64,000 nucleotides of DNA from assembly GCA_029245955.1 (NCBI GenBank), contig JAQWOH010000079.1, positions 62,001-126,000 of the forward strand, in the 5' to 3' direction. Below the pieces are notes generated by a model, which was given only the letters and a program-made list of their open reading frames with translations, did no database searches and had not been told where the DNA came from. Below, in pieces: positions 35,047-44,600 of the stretch. The translations under genes and the position numbers were made by a program. The DNA comes from Fuerstiella sp. (GTDB taxonomy: Bacteria > Planctomycetota > Planctomycetia > Planctomycetales > Planctomycetaceae). The stretch's first letter is position 1, and each line of letters opens with the position of its first letter.

Positions 35047-36045
35047 GTGAACCATTCCCCCAAGCCGAGACAGGCATCGGAAGACCGTGTCATGACAATC
35101 TCAACGGAATGCAGCGTTCTGTTTCGTCCGGGTTCTGACGAATTGCGATTCCTGCCCGAAGGCCCGTATTCGCTGCAGGACGGCCGGATTAGCTGGGTCG
35201 CCATTCAGCACGGTGATGACTCAGTCGCCGGGTCGATCAATATTCTGGATCCTAACGCTGGCGAAAACCAGAGCCATGAACTGCCCGGGCGACCGGGGTT
35301 TGCATTTCCAACCAGTCGCCCCGGCGTGTTTGTTGCCGGAGTGGAGCGGTCTCTGGGTTTCTATGACACCAATACGGGGACGTGGACGGAACTGTGCGGA
35401 GGTGTTGACAGCAACGTTGAGAATACAATTATCAACGAGGGAGTCCTGTTTCGCGACAATCTGATCTTTGGTTGCAAGGATCTGAAGTTTGAGGAAAAGA
35501 AAGCAGGCTTGTATCTCTGGCGAATGCACGACCGCTCACTGATTCAACTGCGTGACGATCAGATTTGTTCCAACGGCAAAGCTGTTGTGACGCAGCAGGA
35601 CGGCAGTCTGGTGCTGGTAGACATCGATTCTCCGTCAAAGACGATCACCCGATTTCCCCTGGATATTGAGTCCGGGACGATTGGAGAGCCAAGTACTGTT
35701 GTGGATCTGACGTCGGAGCCGATTTTTCCGGACGGTATGATCATGACTCCCGACGGCCGCAGCCTGATCGTGGCACTTTATGACCCTGGTGACCCGGAGT
35801 TCGGTGTTGCTCGACAATACAGCGTAGCCTCCGGCGAACTGGAGGCGGTATGGACGTGTCCCGGATCTCCCCGAGTTACCTGTCCTCAGCTGGTTCGGAT
35901 TGACGGTCAGGTGCAGTTGTTATTGACGACGGCCGTTGAGCACATGGAGCAGGAACAGAAACAGCGTCATTTAAACGCCGGATGTCTGTTTGTCGGTGGG
36001 ACGACATTTGATGCAGTGAGTGATCAACCTGTTCTGACAGTCTGA
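35047..36045 (+). CDS. SMP-30/gluconolactonase-like protein
   Basis: 332 residues, GTG start with AGGAG upstream; another Met at residue 16 is possible. A six-bladed propeller of the SMP-30/LRE family: LPEGPYSLQDGRISWVAIQH carries the conserved Glu-Gly-Pro metal-ligand site, VENTIINEGVLFRDNLIFGC the second, and PDGMIMTPDGRSLIVALYDP the Asp-Gly lactonase-type motif. Such enzymes hydrolyse sugar or other lactones with a divalent metal; the true substrate is not given by sequence. No signal peptide. It stands 9 bases before the broken TrkH-like gene. Confidence 0.85.
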   Translation: MNHSPKPRQASEDRVMTISTECSVLFRPGSDELRFLPEGPYSLQDGRISWVAIQHGDDSVAGSINILDPNAGENQSHELPGRPGFAFPTSRPGVFVAGVERSLGFYDTNTGTWTELCGGVDSNVENTIINEGVLFRDNLIFGCKDLKFEEKKAGLYLWRMHDRSLIQLRDDQICSNGKAVVTQQDGSLVLVDIDSPSKTITRFPLDIESGTIGEPSTVVDLTSEPIFPDGMIMTPDGRSLIVALYDPGDPEFGVARQYSVASGELEAVWTCPGSPRVTCPQLVRIDGQVQLLLTTAVEHMEQEQKQRHLNAGCLFVGGTTFDAVSDQPVLTV

Positions 36046-36054
36046 TTTCAGTCA

Positions 36055-37132
36055 ATGCTGGAACATGATTCCGAAAACGGAGTGCTGCGTGACGGTTTTT
36101 CCTCGCCGAAGTGGGCAGGTACAATCGGTCGACTGCGTGGCTCGGAAGTGATTACCACGTCGGTCGCAGCCGTGGTTTTGATTCTGCACGCCGGCTTTGT
36201 CGGGGTTTCGGCAGCTCGTGTTGACGAAATGCCCCGGGTTCTGCTGGTCGCGATGTCGTGGATTTCAATTTCTCGCGGGCTGCGTTTCGTTCTGGAAGCC
36301 CGGCATACGAATCCTGTGGCGGCGATTCGCTCGGTCAGTTTTGTGTCTCCGTTACTGTGGACGGTTGGACTGCTTTGGTTCTGCTATAAGACAGACCACG
36401 CTCCTGGCAGTTCATCAGACGCCGGTCTCTGGACAGCATGTGTTCTGGCAGCTGTTGTCGTCTTTAGTGTCCTTTCCGGTTGTCGCAGCGTGGCAGCAAA
36501 GCCGCAGAATTCTGCAGTGTTGCCGGTGGGATCATTTCTGATCGTCATCACGGCGGGTACGCTGTTGTTGAAGTTACCGGTCTGTCGAGCAGCTTCGGGC
36601 GTTGGCGTTAACGAATCTGCCGAATGGAACGTGCCTCTGTTTACGGCCACAAGTGCTAGTTGCGTCACCGGGTTGACTGTGGAGCCGACAGGAAGTTACC
36701 GGAGCCCCGCCGGGCACGCTGTGATATTCGGGCTGTTTCAGGTGGGAGGGCTGGGCCTACTGACGTTTGGAGCATTTGTGGCTGTGTTGAGCGGTCGTCA
36801 GGGGATGCAGTTTCGTGGAGTTCGGACGCTGCGAGATATGCTTGATGCGGAAACTGTGCAGGGCTCGCGCCGGCTGTTGCTGACAATTCTGTTACTTACC
36901 GTTGGAGTCGAAGCGGCAGGAGCTGTGTTGCTGCAGAGGCTGTGGCCGGACCTGCCATTTTTACAGCGAATCTGGCAAGCTACATTTTATTCTGTCATCG
37001 CGTTCTGCAACGCGGAGTTTTTGCTGCGTGACGAGGGATTTCAGGGGATGGGCACGCTATGGCAGGTGGGGTGCCATAACGGAACTTATCTTTCTCGGTC
37101 GCCTGGGTTTTACCGTGGTTAATGATCTCTGA
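36055..37132 (+). pseudogene. Truncated TrkH/KtrB-type potassium transporter gene
   Basis: The first about 340 residues are TrkH/KtrB-like: multiple membrane helices, and the filter-like LFTATSASCVTGLTVEPTGSY followed by FGLFQVGGLGLLTFGAF, characteristic of pore loop 1, then FYSVIAFCNAEF of the second pore-loop region. The 36055 frame then reads unlike protein and stops at 37122. Near 37072, after a G4 run, another frame continues AITELIFLGRLGFTVVNDL (like KtrB IILGGLGFP), but stops at TGA 37130-37132. The later pore-loop regions of the family are absent. No ktrA/trkA neighbour. It is a decayed or truncated gene; one frameshift alone does not restore a full protein. Confidence 0.75.
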
Positions 37133-37307
37133 CGATGGCAGTTCCAGGCGAGACCGGACGATTTAACTATCCGGAAGAACGGGTGAGCCAGGGACAGAGC
37201 GAGATTGGACGTGGCGTAAGCGTCTGCTGAAGTCGGCAAACAAAGTCGTCTCACGTGAAACAACCGGTGAAGCCCCATCCGAAAATAATCGAGAAGTAAG
37301 GTTAATC

Positions 37308-39131
37308 ATGCCTGATGCAGTGTCTCAAGCTCTCCTGAAGCTGTCGTTTCGTAAGAATAGCGATGCCACGATAAGACAGGCTGCATTGACGGGGGACGCC
37401 GATGCCTTTTGTGCAGCTCTGATTAAGAGTCAGGCAAAGGTTCGGAAACGGATCGAAAAACGGTTCGGCAACGCTCCTTTTGCAGCCGCATGGTCCGCTG
37501 ATTTGTTTTCTGCTGGCGTCAATCATGAACTTTGTGACGGGATGAGATCGTTCGGGCACAGCAGCGACCTGATTGACCGGATTGTTGCCACAGTGAATGC
37601 ATCGCTGCCTGTATCCCCGGCATTCGTACTTGTGGCCTGCGAAGCAATGTTGCGCTATCCCGATGGGTTTTCGAACGTGCAGCTGGTGACCGTATTCAGT
37701 CGTTTGTCGGAAATAACTGCGACAGAGATTTGTTTCGCCCTGCCGCCCGATGCACAGGATGGACCCGATATCGTTCCCTCAATTGCGGATCTTGTCGTTC
37801 AGGCGGAAGTACCATTCCTGATGAGTCTGGTAATGGAATCACAGCAATCGGCACGATTGTGGCGGGACGCCTCAGCAAAGGGCCTGGCCGGCTGTCTGAA
37901 TGCGTCGACGGATACGGACGGTACGCTCGATGCCGGGCTGGCTCGGGACGCAGGTCAGTGGATGGTACCGTTTGTGCGGATGCTTTGCTGGGCAAAGTCA
38001 TTCAGGCAGTCCTGGGCAGATGAAGCGACACTGGCTCGCTGGCTGAAGACACTGGGCCGCCTTGCCGCATTATTGACTCCCGGCGGCTTTATCTGTTCTG
38101 CGTCCGCAACGGCTCGGCCTGTTCACAGTACTGTTCCTTCCGGCATCGAACTTTTCACTTCTGCCGTGCGGCTGACGGACGTGGATGGGGAGACCGGGCT
38201 CAAACAGTACGCTTCGGCGCTGGCAAAGGGTGGGCAGAAAAGACCGAAGCCTCCCCAAGGGCATGCGAAGCGGCTCATCAGGAATATTGGCGGGCAGTCG
38301 GACTGGGCAACGACGGCACTCCTGCGGAGCACCTTGCATACTGACGCTGACGTTATCTCCGCAGACTGGGACCAGTCTACGCATAGTCTGCACCTTGCTG
38401 CCCTCGGACGAAAAATTCTGGATGGCGGTTGGACGCACCTGATTACCGTTGATGGCACGACGTGTGAATCGGCCGGTGAATGGGTCTGTACGTGCTGGTT
38501 CAGTGACAAGGAGGTGGCTTTCGCGGAGCTGGAATCCGGATCCTCTAACGGCATGCGTCATGTTCGGCACGTCATGCTTGCGTTCAAAGAGCATTTCGCG
38601 GTCCTGACGGATACGGTTACCGCGTCAAGTGCCTCTGCGAATCTGGAATTCGAAAGCCGACTGGCACTTGTCGACGGAATTGACGCGAAGGCAAACTCGA
38701 TTACGCGGGAGCTGAATCTTCAGGGCGACGGCGTGTTGTTGCGAGCCGTGCCGGCCTGGCTGGACGACGATCGCGTCAGCAACGCATCCGGGAGTTTTCA
38801 GCAGACCGGTGCAGAGCTTGTTATGCGGGCTCACGGTGTCGGGGGTGTTGCGTTACCACTGGTTATCGACTGGCACCCTGATCGAAGTGCGCTGGATGCC
38901 GACTGGACGCGATTGACGGTGACAGAGGCCAGACGCCCGGCAACGGCCCGGCAGGCTGCCGCATACAGAGTGCGGATTGGGCTGCTGCAGCTGCTGCTGT
39001 ATCGAAGTCTGCGTCGCGGCGAAAACTTGCGTGCCGTGCTCGGGTACCACACCGCCAACGAGACAGTTTACGGCCGGGTCAGAAATACGGGTGAGATTCA
39101 GCCGCTGGTTCTGGTTGAGGCAGACGCCTAG
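37308..39131 (+). CDS. Large hypothetical protein, possible heparinase II/III-like C-terminal domain
   Basis: 607 residues. The N-terminal about 300 residues are helical (Ala/Leu-rich) without a recognised domain. From about 340 to 540 a beta-rich part (EWVCTCWFSDKEVAFAELES, LAFKEHFAVLTDTVTASSAS) resembles the beta-sandwich C-terminal domain of heparinase II/III-like proteins, which suggests a polysaccharide-related, possibly surface, role. The C-terminus ends in SLRRGENLRAVLGYHTANET. No signal peptide was seen. Assignment is tentative. The upstream frame is open for about 160 bases without a start codon, so a longer protein from an unusual start cannot be excluded. Confidence 0.6.
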   Translation: MPDAVSQALLKLSFRKNSDATIRQAALTGDADAFCAALIKSQAKVRKRIEKRFGNAPFAAAWSADLFSAGVNHELCDGMRSFGHSSDLIDRIVATVNASLPVSPAFVLVACEAMLRYPDGFSNVQLVTVFSRLSEITATEICFALPPDAQDGPDIVPSIADLVVQAEVPFLMSLVMESQQSARLWRDASAKGLAGCLNASTDTDGTLDAGLARDAGQWMVPFVRMLCWAKSFRQSWADEATLARWLKTLGRLAALLTPGGFICSASATARPVHSTVPSGIELFTSAVRLTDVDGETGLKQYASALAKGGQKRPKPPQGHAKRLIRNIGGQSDWATTALLRSTLHTDADVISADWDQSTHSLHLAALGRKILDGGWTHLITVDGTTCESAGEWVCTCWFSDKEVAFAELESGSSNGMRHVRHVMLAFKEHFAVLTDTVTASSASANLEFESRLALVDGIDAKANSITRELNLQGDGVLLRAVPAWLDDDRVSNASGSFQQTGAELVMRAHGVGGVALPLVIDWHPDRSALDADWTRLTVTEARRPATARQAAAYRVRIGLLQLLLYRSLRRGENLRAVLGYHTANETVYGRVRNTGEIQPLVLVEADA

Positions 39132-39149
39132 AGTCGAACGCAGTTGCGA

Positions 39150-39863
39150 TTAATAACCTCGTTGCCCGGCATATTCCTTCAATCGAGTTCTGGCGCTGTC
39201 CAGGATGCGAGACACACGCGATTCCGAGAGGCTCAGAAGTTCGCCAACCTCCTTCAGCTTCAGTCCTTCGTTGTAATGCAAAGCGATGGCGACTCGCATC
39301 TTGTCCGGAAGCGTCTCGATGCCGTCAGCAAGTACCTGACGCATCTCCTCTGATTCCATTTTTCCGGGGCTGTCGTTGTCACCGATGTGCCCTCTGACGC
39401 GAACCGTATCACTCCAGCTGTCCGGTTGGGTCAGGCGAGCGCCCTGAATGCATTCAGTAACTGCGCTGACTGACATTCCTGATGCATCTGCCAGCTGCTC
39501 AACGCTGACCGTCCCCTGAAACTGGGCTCGCAGGTGTCTGAGTGCAGTGATCTTCTGCAGCATCTGTTGGGACAATGGACAGTTTCTGCGCAGCTCGTCC
39601 AGAATTTCCCCTCGTATTCGTCGGTATGAAAATGTCCTGAACTCAACATTGCGACTCGGGTCATACTGCGACGCTGCTTCGATTAATCCCAGGATGCCAG
39701 CGGCTTCCAGGTTCTCCGCATCTACTCCAAGAGGCAGCTGATGCAGTAACTTGCCAAGGATGTGCTTCACGTACCCGAGGTTGTCCAGGATCAGCTGGTC
39801 CCTGTCCGAATTCATGGACTGGTCAGAGGTAGACTCGGAATGTCGTCTCGTCGTTGTAGTCAT
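39150..39863 (-). CDS. FliA/sigma-28-type RNA polymerase sigma factor
   Basis: 237 residues of the sigma-70 superfamily. Region 2: LILDNLGYVKHILGKLLHQL and AAGILGLIEAASQYDPSRNV, then FRTFSYRRIRGEILDELRRN. Region 3: TVSVEQLADASGMSVSAVTE. Region 4: LPDKMRVAIALHYNEGLKLK with the HTH VGELLSLSESRVSRILDSAR. This FliA/WhiG-type architecture directs transcription of specialised regulons, classically flagellar. No flagellar genes are in the window, so the regulon is unknown. No anti-sigma gene is adjacent. Confidence 0.88.
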   Translation of the reverse strand: MTTTTRRHSESTSDQSMNSDRDQLILDNLGYVKHILGKLLHQLPLGVDAENLEAAGILGLIEAASQYDPSRNVEFRTFSYRRIRGEILDELRRNCPLSQQMLQKITALRHLRAQFQGTVSVEQLADASGMSVSAVTECIQGARLTQPDSWSDTVRVRGHIGDNDSPGKMESEEMRQVLADGIETLPDKMRVAIALHYNEGLKLKEVGELLSLSESRVSRILDSARTRLKEYAGQRGY

Positions 39864-40421
39864 TTAACTCACTTGGTCGTTTTCAAACACCTGTCTGGTC
39901 TTGCCGTGACCTTCAGGACCGGGGGGGTATTCACTGTGGGGGCTTCAGGGACCTTGCTTTAGAGCCGCACCCGTTTCGGCAACAAGCGGCAGGTGCAGCG
40001 GGTTACCACGAGTTAGACAGGAGGAGCCCCCATCTTTACCGAGGTTTCCGGGGCTTTCTGTTTGTTGCATTTTCGCCACACTGCTCAACCATGCGCCAAA
40101 GAGGGGATGACGGCGGAGGATGTGCCCAAACTTCGGGTTTTTGCCCACTAGGAATCTCCCCCAATTGTTCACCTACAGAGGCAATCATAGAGGGGGCTCA
40201 GCGACTGCTGTTGGCATATCGCCCGGTGTACCAGCCTTGGTGTCACGAACACGATCCGGAGGAGAACGTTGCGTTCGGCCGAAACTGCCGGAATGGTCTA
40301 GGCGACTTTTCGCTGTTCAACTAACGTGCGATGTTCGATACCGGAGGCCCCTTCATGGATGAGTGGGCGTATGATCATGGCGAAGGCCGGATAGACCGTT
40401 AGTGAATGCAGGGAGGCGCAG
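39864..40421. other. Large divergent intergenic region
   Basis: About 560 bases between the sigma-factor gene and the SbcD-like gene. Short ORFs only, none with family resemblance. Around 40020-40070 a GAGCCCC/GGGGCTTTC inverted repeat with a T-rich end could form a terminator-like hairpin. A short ribosome site (GGGAGG) precedes ATG 40422. I could not fold a known riboswitch. Confidence 0.4.
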
Positions 40422-41531
40422 ATGGCGACTGTCAGGTTTGTTCATTCCGATTTTCTTCGATTGGATACGCCAATCGGGGGACTGGCGGGTTCGCCGGATT
40501 GGTTGCGACGGCTGGCAACTGGCGGCGTAAGACAGGCTGTCAAGAACCTCATTCAAACGACGATTGCTCAGCGTGCCGATTTTCTGCTGATCGCCGGCAG
40601 TGTGGCTGAATCTGACGAAGATATTGAAGCAATCTGCCGTTGGCTGGCTGAACAGTTTGAGCCTCTGCGTCGTCGTGGAATCAAGATCGTCGTGGCGGCT
40701 GATTCTCAAGCGTCAGCCGTCGCCCTGCAAAACGTTTGTGACGTTATCGTCCGTCCGGGGGGAATCATTGGCGTTCAGCACGAACACGGCGGTGGTATTG
40801 GGCTGCAGTCTGTGGCCGCCACAACTGCCCCGGATACGTCCTTCACGATCGCAATTGGAAATGATCGAGGCTGTAGTCCTCCGAATCGCATCGTTTATCA
40901 GGCGGCGCCCTCGATCTCAAGGACAGCAGATTCAGATCGTCCCGGGACGGATGGAAGTCTGAAGCTGTCTGCCGGGCCGGTCCAGTCGGTCAGTCCGCAG
41001 GAATCCTCAGACTGCGGCTGTCTGCTTATTGAAGTCGATCTTGCCACGCGAGAGATGCAGGCCTCTTTTCTGGCTACAGATGTAATTCGTTTCGCCACCG
41101 AATGCCTTGTGTTTCCTGACATTTCAACCGTGGACGAATTGATTGCTGAGATCAGTCGGACGTCTCAGTCGCTCGATCGGCGCAGCACCCGGACTGTCAT
41201 TGTCGACTGGCTTTTTCAGACTCGGCTGACGACCGATGTGCAAGGCCTTTTGTTTTTCAGTGAATCAAATCTGTTGACGCGTTTACGTCAGTATCTGCAG
41301 GGGGGCCATCGCGGATTCTGGCCGCGATGCATTCGATTCAGCGAGAAGTCTGAGCTCCATCTGACCGGCCCTCAGGGTCTGGCTGTAGAACAGTACATGG
41401 ATGTTGTATGCGAAGGACGCAGCAGTCCTGAGGACCCCGCGGGGTCTGTCCGGGGGCTCTCGTCGCTGGCAGGAAGTGGTGTTTCGCAGGAGCTGGTGGC
41501 TGGGTTGAGTCTGTTTCGACGGGCTGCATGA
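40422..41531 (+). CDS. Degenerate SbcD/YhaO-like calcineurin-fold subunit
   Basis: 369 residues. The start FVHSDFLRLDTPIGGL matches the SbcD/YhaO first motif (usually FxHxADxHLDxP), but the Asp and His metal ligands are Phe and Arg. ADFLLIAGSVAESDEDI follows the second motif, where usual GD is GS. IKIVVAADSQAS replaces the GNHD motif. So the fold is recognisable by order and spacing but the metal site appears lost. It is separated by about 110 bases from an SbcC/YhaN-like ATPase gene in the same direction, the normal partner arrangement. Likely a structural or regulatory subunit of a DNA-end-processing complex; loss of nuclease activity is inference. Confidence 0.75.
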   Translation: MATVRFVHSDFLRLDTPIGGLAGSPDWLRRLATGGVRQAVKNLIQTTIAQRADFLLIAGSVAESDEDIEAICRWLAEQFEPLRRRGIKIVVAADSQASAVALQNVCDVIVRPGGIIGVQHEHGGGIGLQSVAATTAPDTSFTIAIGNDRGCSPPNRIVYQAAPSISRTADSDRPGTDGSLKLSAGPVQSVSPQESSDCGCLLIEVDLATREMQASFLATDVIRFATECLVFPDISTVDELIAEISRTSQSLDRRSTRTVIVDWLFQTRLTTDVQGLLFFSESNLLTRLRQYLQGGHRGFWPRCIRFSEKSELHLTGPQGLAVEQYMDVVCEGRSSPEDPAGSVRGLSSLAGSGVSQELVAGLSLFRRAA

Positions 41532-41643
41532 CGAAACAGCGAAGCGAGATTTTTATTGTCGCGGCGGCGAACCGTTCTGGTGTCCGTTGCTGCGTCCGGA
41601 ATTTGAGTCAGGGTTTATGTCTGTCGGGTAGACGGGGTGTGCT

Positions 41644-44600
41644 ATGCGTTTTCTTGATTTCAGTGTTAAGCAGTTCGGAGTCCTGAAGAATCTGCAGCTG
41701 CAGGAGCTCTCGCCGGGACTGACTGTTGTTTACGGGGGCAGCGGTACCGGAAAGACCACTCTGGTTCATTTATTGCGTGGCTTGTTGTTTGGATATACGA
41801 CGGAGCATCAGGCCTTTCAGGCAGAGGACGGGCGGTATGGTGGTTCGGTTTCACTGGAATCGCGAGGGCGGTCCCTGCGCATGTCGCGCGAACGGAGTCA
41901 CGGCGTTTCGACAGAATTGTCCGCAGTTGATCTTACGACGGGGATTCCTGTGACCGTTTGCAACGGTGAGCTGCCGGCCTGGGTGAATGAGAACACTTTC
42001 CGCGAAGTCTTCAGCGTCGGTGAGCAGGAAGCTGTTCGCTTCGATCTGTTGTGCCGTCTTTGCCTGGACGATGCCGGTGTGGCCACGGAAGACGAAATTC
42101 GTCGCGCGGAAGATGCGATTATGCTGTCTGTGCAGGAACGTGAGGGGGCCGGGCTGAATAATGGGCTGCGCCACAGGATCACCGTTTTGCAGCGTCTTCG
42201 TGAGGAACTGGTTGCCGAGTTGGCCACAATGCGACGTGTTTCTCCTGAGATCCCTCAGCAGATTGCACGCCTTGAAGCTGAGTTGCAACGGTCGAGAGAG
42301 TCGGCAGAACCCCTGAATCTCAGGATTCAGGAGGTGAGCAGCGACGTTGCACGACTCGAAATGCTGCACAGCAGGTTAACGCAGCAGAATAGTGTGGCTC
42401 TGACGGTCCGGCCGATTGAAGAGAGAATTTCGGATCTTGTCGAACGCAGGCAACGGTGGTCCGGCATTCAGGACGCCGTGCAGCGTGAAATCTCGCAGTT
42501 GACGTCGGAGGCAGCGGCACCGCTGCAGTGCCAGGAATCGCTGGTCTCCGTGCGGGCCATCGTGAGTCGGCTGGAAGAGAGAATGGCAACGGCAGACGTT
42601 GGTGCAAATTCAACGGGTATTGACCGGGAATCGGTGCCCGATGATATTCGCAGTGAGGTGTTTGCACTTTGTGACTATGTGGCCCGGCATGCTTCCTCGG
42701 TCGCCTCTCATCTGACAGCGCTAGAATCGGTTCCTGGCCGCAGAATGTTGCAGGACATTCAGCACGTGGACACTGTTGTCAAGGGGCAGATTGATGCCTT
42801 GAAGGAAGAGCTTGAACGCAGTGCGGATGTTCTTTCGATTACCGGAAAGTACGGCTCTGCCTGCGATTCTGCTGTACACGCTGCCTGCCGCAAAGCTGAA
42901 TCCATCGAAGCGGATGGCCGATCCATTGTGGAGGTTGAGTCAGCGTTGGCACGGCAGCGGCAGGCATTGGAGGATCTGGAAGGTGAGCAGAGCCGAGTCG
43001 CAGACGGTATTCGCGGGCACGAAGACCGTCTGACCGAACTGCAGGTGGCGCTGCGGTCTTCCGGACGTCTGCAGGATCTGGATCGAATCAAAGGAAAAAT
43101 CGCCGAAACGGACGCTCGGCTTTGTTTGCTGAACGACCGCCGTCGCGTCCTGGAAACAACGGAAGCCAACCTGCAGACCGTCATAGAACGCCTCGGCCAG
43201 TTTCTGGATCACAATGTGCTGGAAATCGCATCCGAATACATTGACAGGCTTACTGACGGCGAATGCTATCGACTGGCTGCGGACTCGACGGGGACAACGA
43301 TTCTGGCGGCAATACAGCAGTCGCCCGACCTTCAGGTTTTGCAGAAACTCAGTCGAGGCACCCGTGATCTGGTGGCACTTGCTCTGCGCCTTGCGATCAT
43401 TCAGCATCGGGCGGAAGATTCTGAACGGGTACCTCTGATCATCGACGACGTATTCATCCTGACTGATGACGCTCGGTCGTCTGCAGCGGCGGACCTTTTG
43501 ACGGAGGTGGCGGCGGACGGGCAGCAGATCATTTTCTTCACCTGCCAGCGAGAGGTTCGCGATCTGTTCGAACAGAGGAATGCATGTCTTCGTCATCTGG
43601 GCCCGCAGGACACCGCGAAGCCGTCTGTTGTACCGGAGCCGCCCGTGGCCACCTGTGTGCCGCCACAGCCGACCGTCATGGCAACGGCGAAAACCACGGA
43701 GACGACAAAGCCCACCGAAACAACAAACTGGCTGTTTTATCTTGAAGTGGACAGCTCGATTGAAGATTTGTCGGGACTCACCGTGGCCGAACTGGAGGCG
43801 ATTCGTGCGTCCGGAATAATTAACATCGATGAATTGATGACTCTGTCTGTTGAGGTTCAGAGGGATCGGTTTCGTGAGGGGGGCTACTCGATCAGTACGG
43901 ACCGAATTCGCGCATGGAGAGGGCAGGCGGAACTGGCGACCCTGGTCCCGATGTTGCGTCGCAGCGACGCTGACTTGTTGTACGCGGCCGGGATTCAGGG
44001 GGCAGTGGAACTGAGTCGAATGCGGCCTGAGACGGTGTACGAAGTGGTCGCGGTATTTCAAAAGACGCAGTCCGGGACGCGGTACTGTCGATCCGGTCGG
44101 ACTCTGGACCGCCAGCAGGCAATCAGCTGGAGCCGATGGTCTCAACACTCCCGGACACTTACGGAAGCCCGGAACGCTCGTTCCCGATTTTTTGTACATT
44201 CCCGCGGGGCAGGTGAGGGACAGGCGTCGGAACCGGTGCCCGGTGGTACCGCAGGGCCCGGCCGGCGTCAGAATTCTGCCGGCGGTCAAAGTACAATTCG
44301 ACGCTTAAAACGACCGGGCTTATCGGACGACGACTGTCGCCTCCGCGAACAGAGGCACAGGAATCGTCGCCAAAGGATGGCGCGGCACTCTGCGTCCTAT
44401 CGGACATCGCAGGGTAAAAGTCATAACGATAACGCGGGAGCGGCGGCGCTGAAGTTCTATCTGAACCGTTCAGCAGATGTGGACGCTGCGCCTTCGATCG
44501 GTCCGCGGACTGCGGAACGCCTGGCGACGGTCGAAGTCTTCACGGTGGACGACCTGCTTAATGCGAATGCCGATTCTATCGCCCGACGTCTTGCCAATCG

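Noticed and set aside
39150..39863. Flagellar sigma factor fliA
   Set aside because: Sequence type fits FliA/WhiG, but no flagellar genes are adjacent, so the symbol was not assigned.
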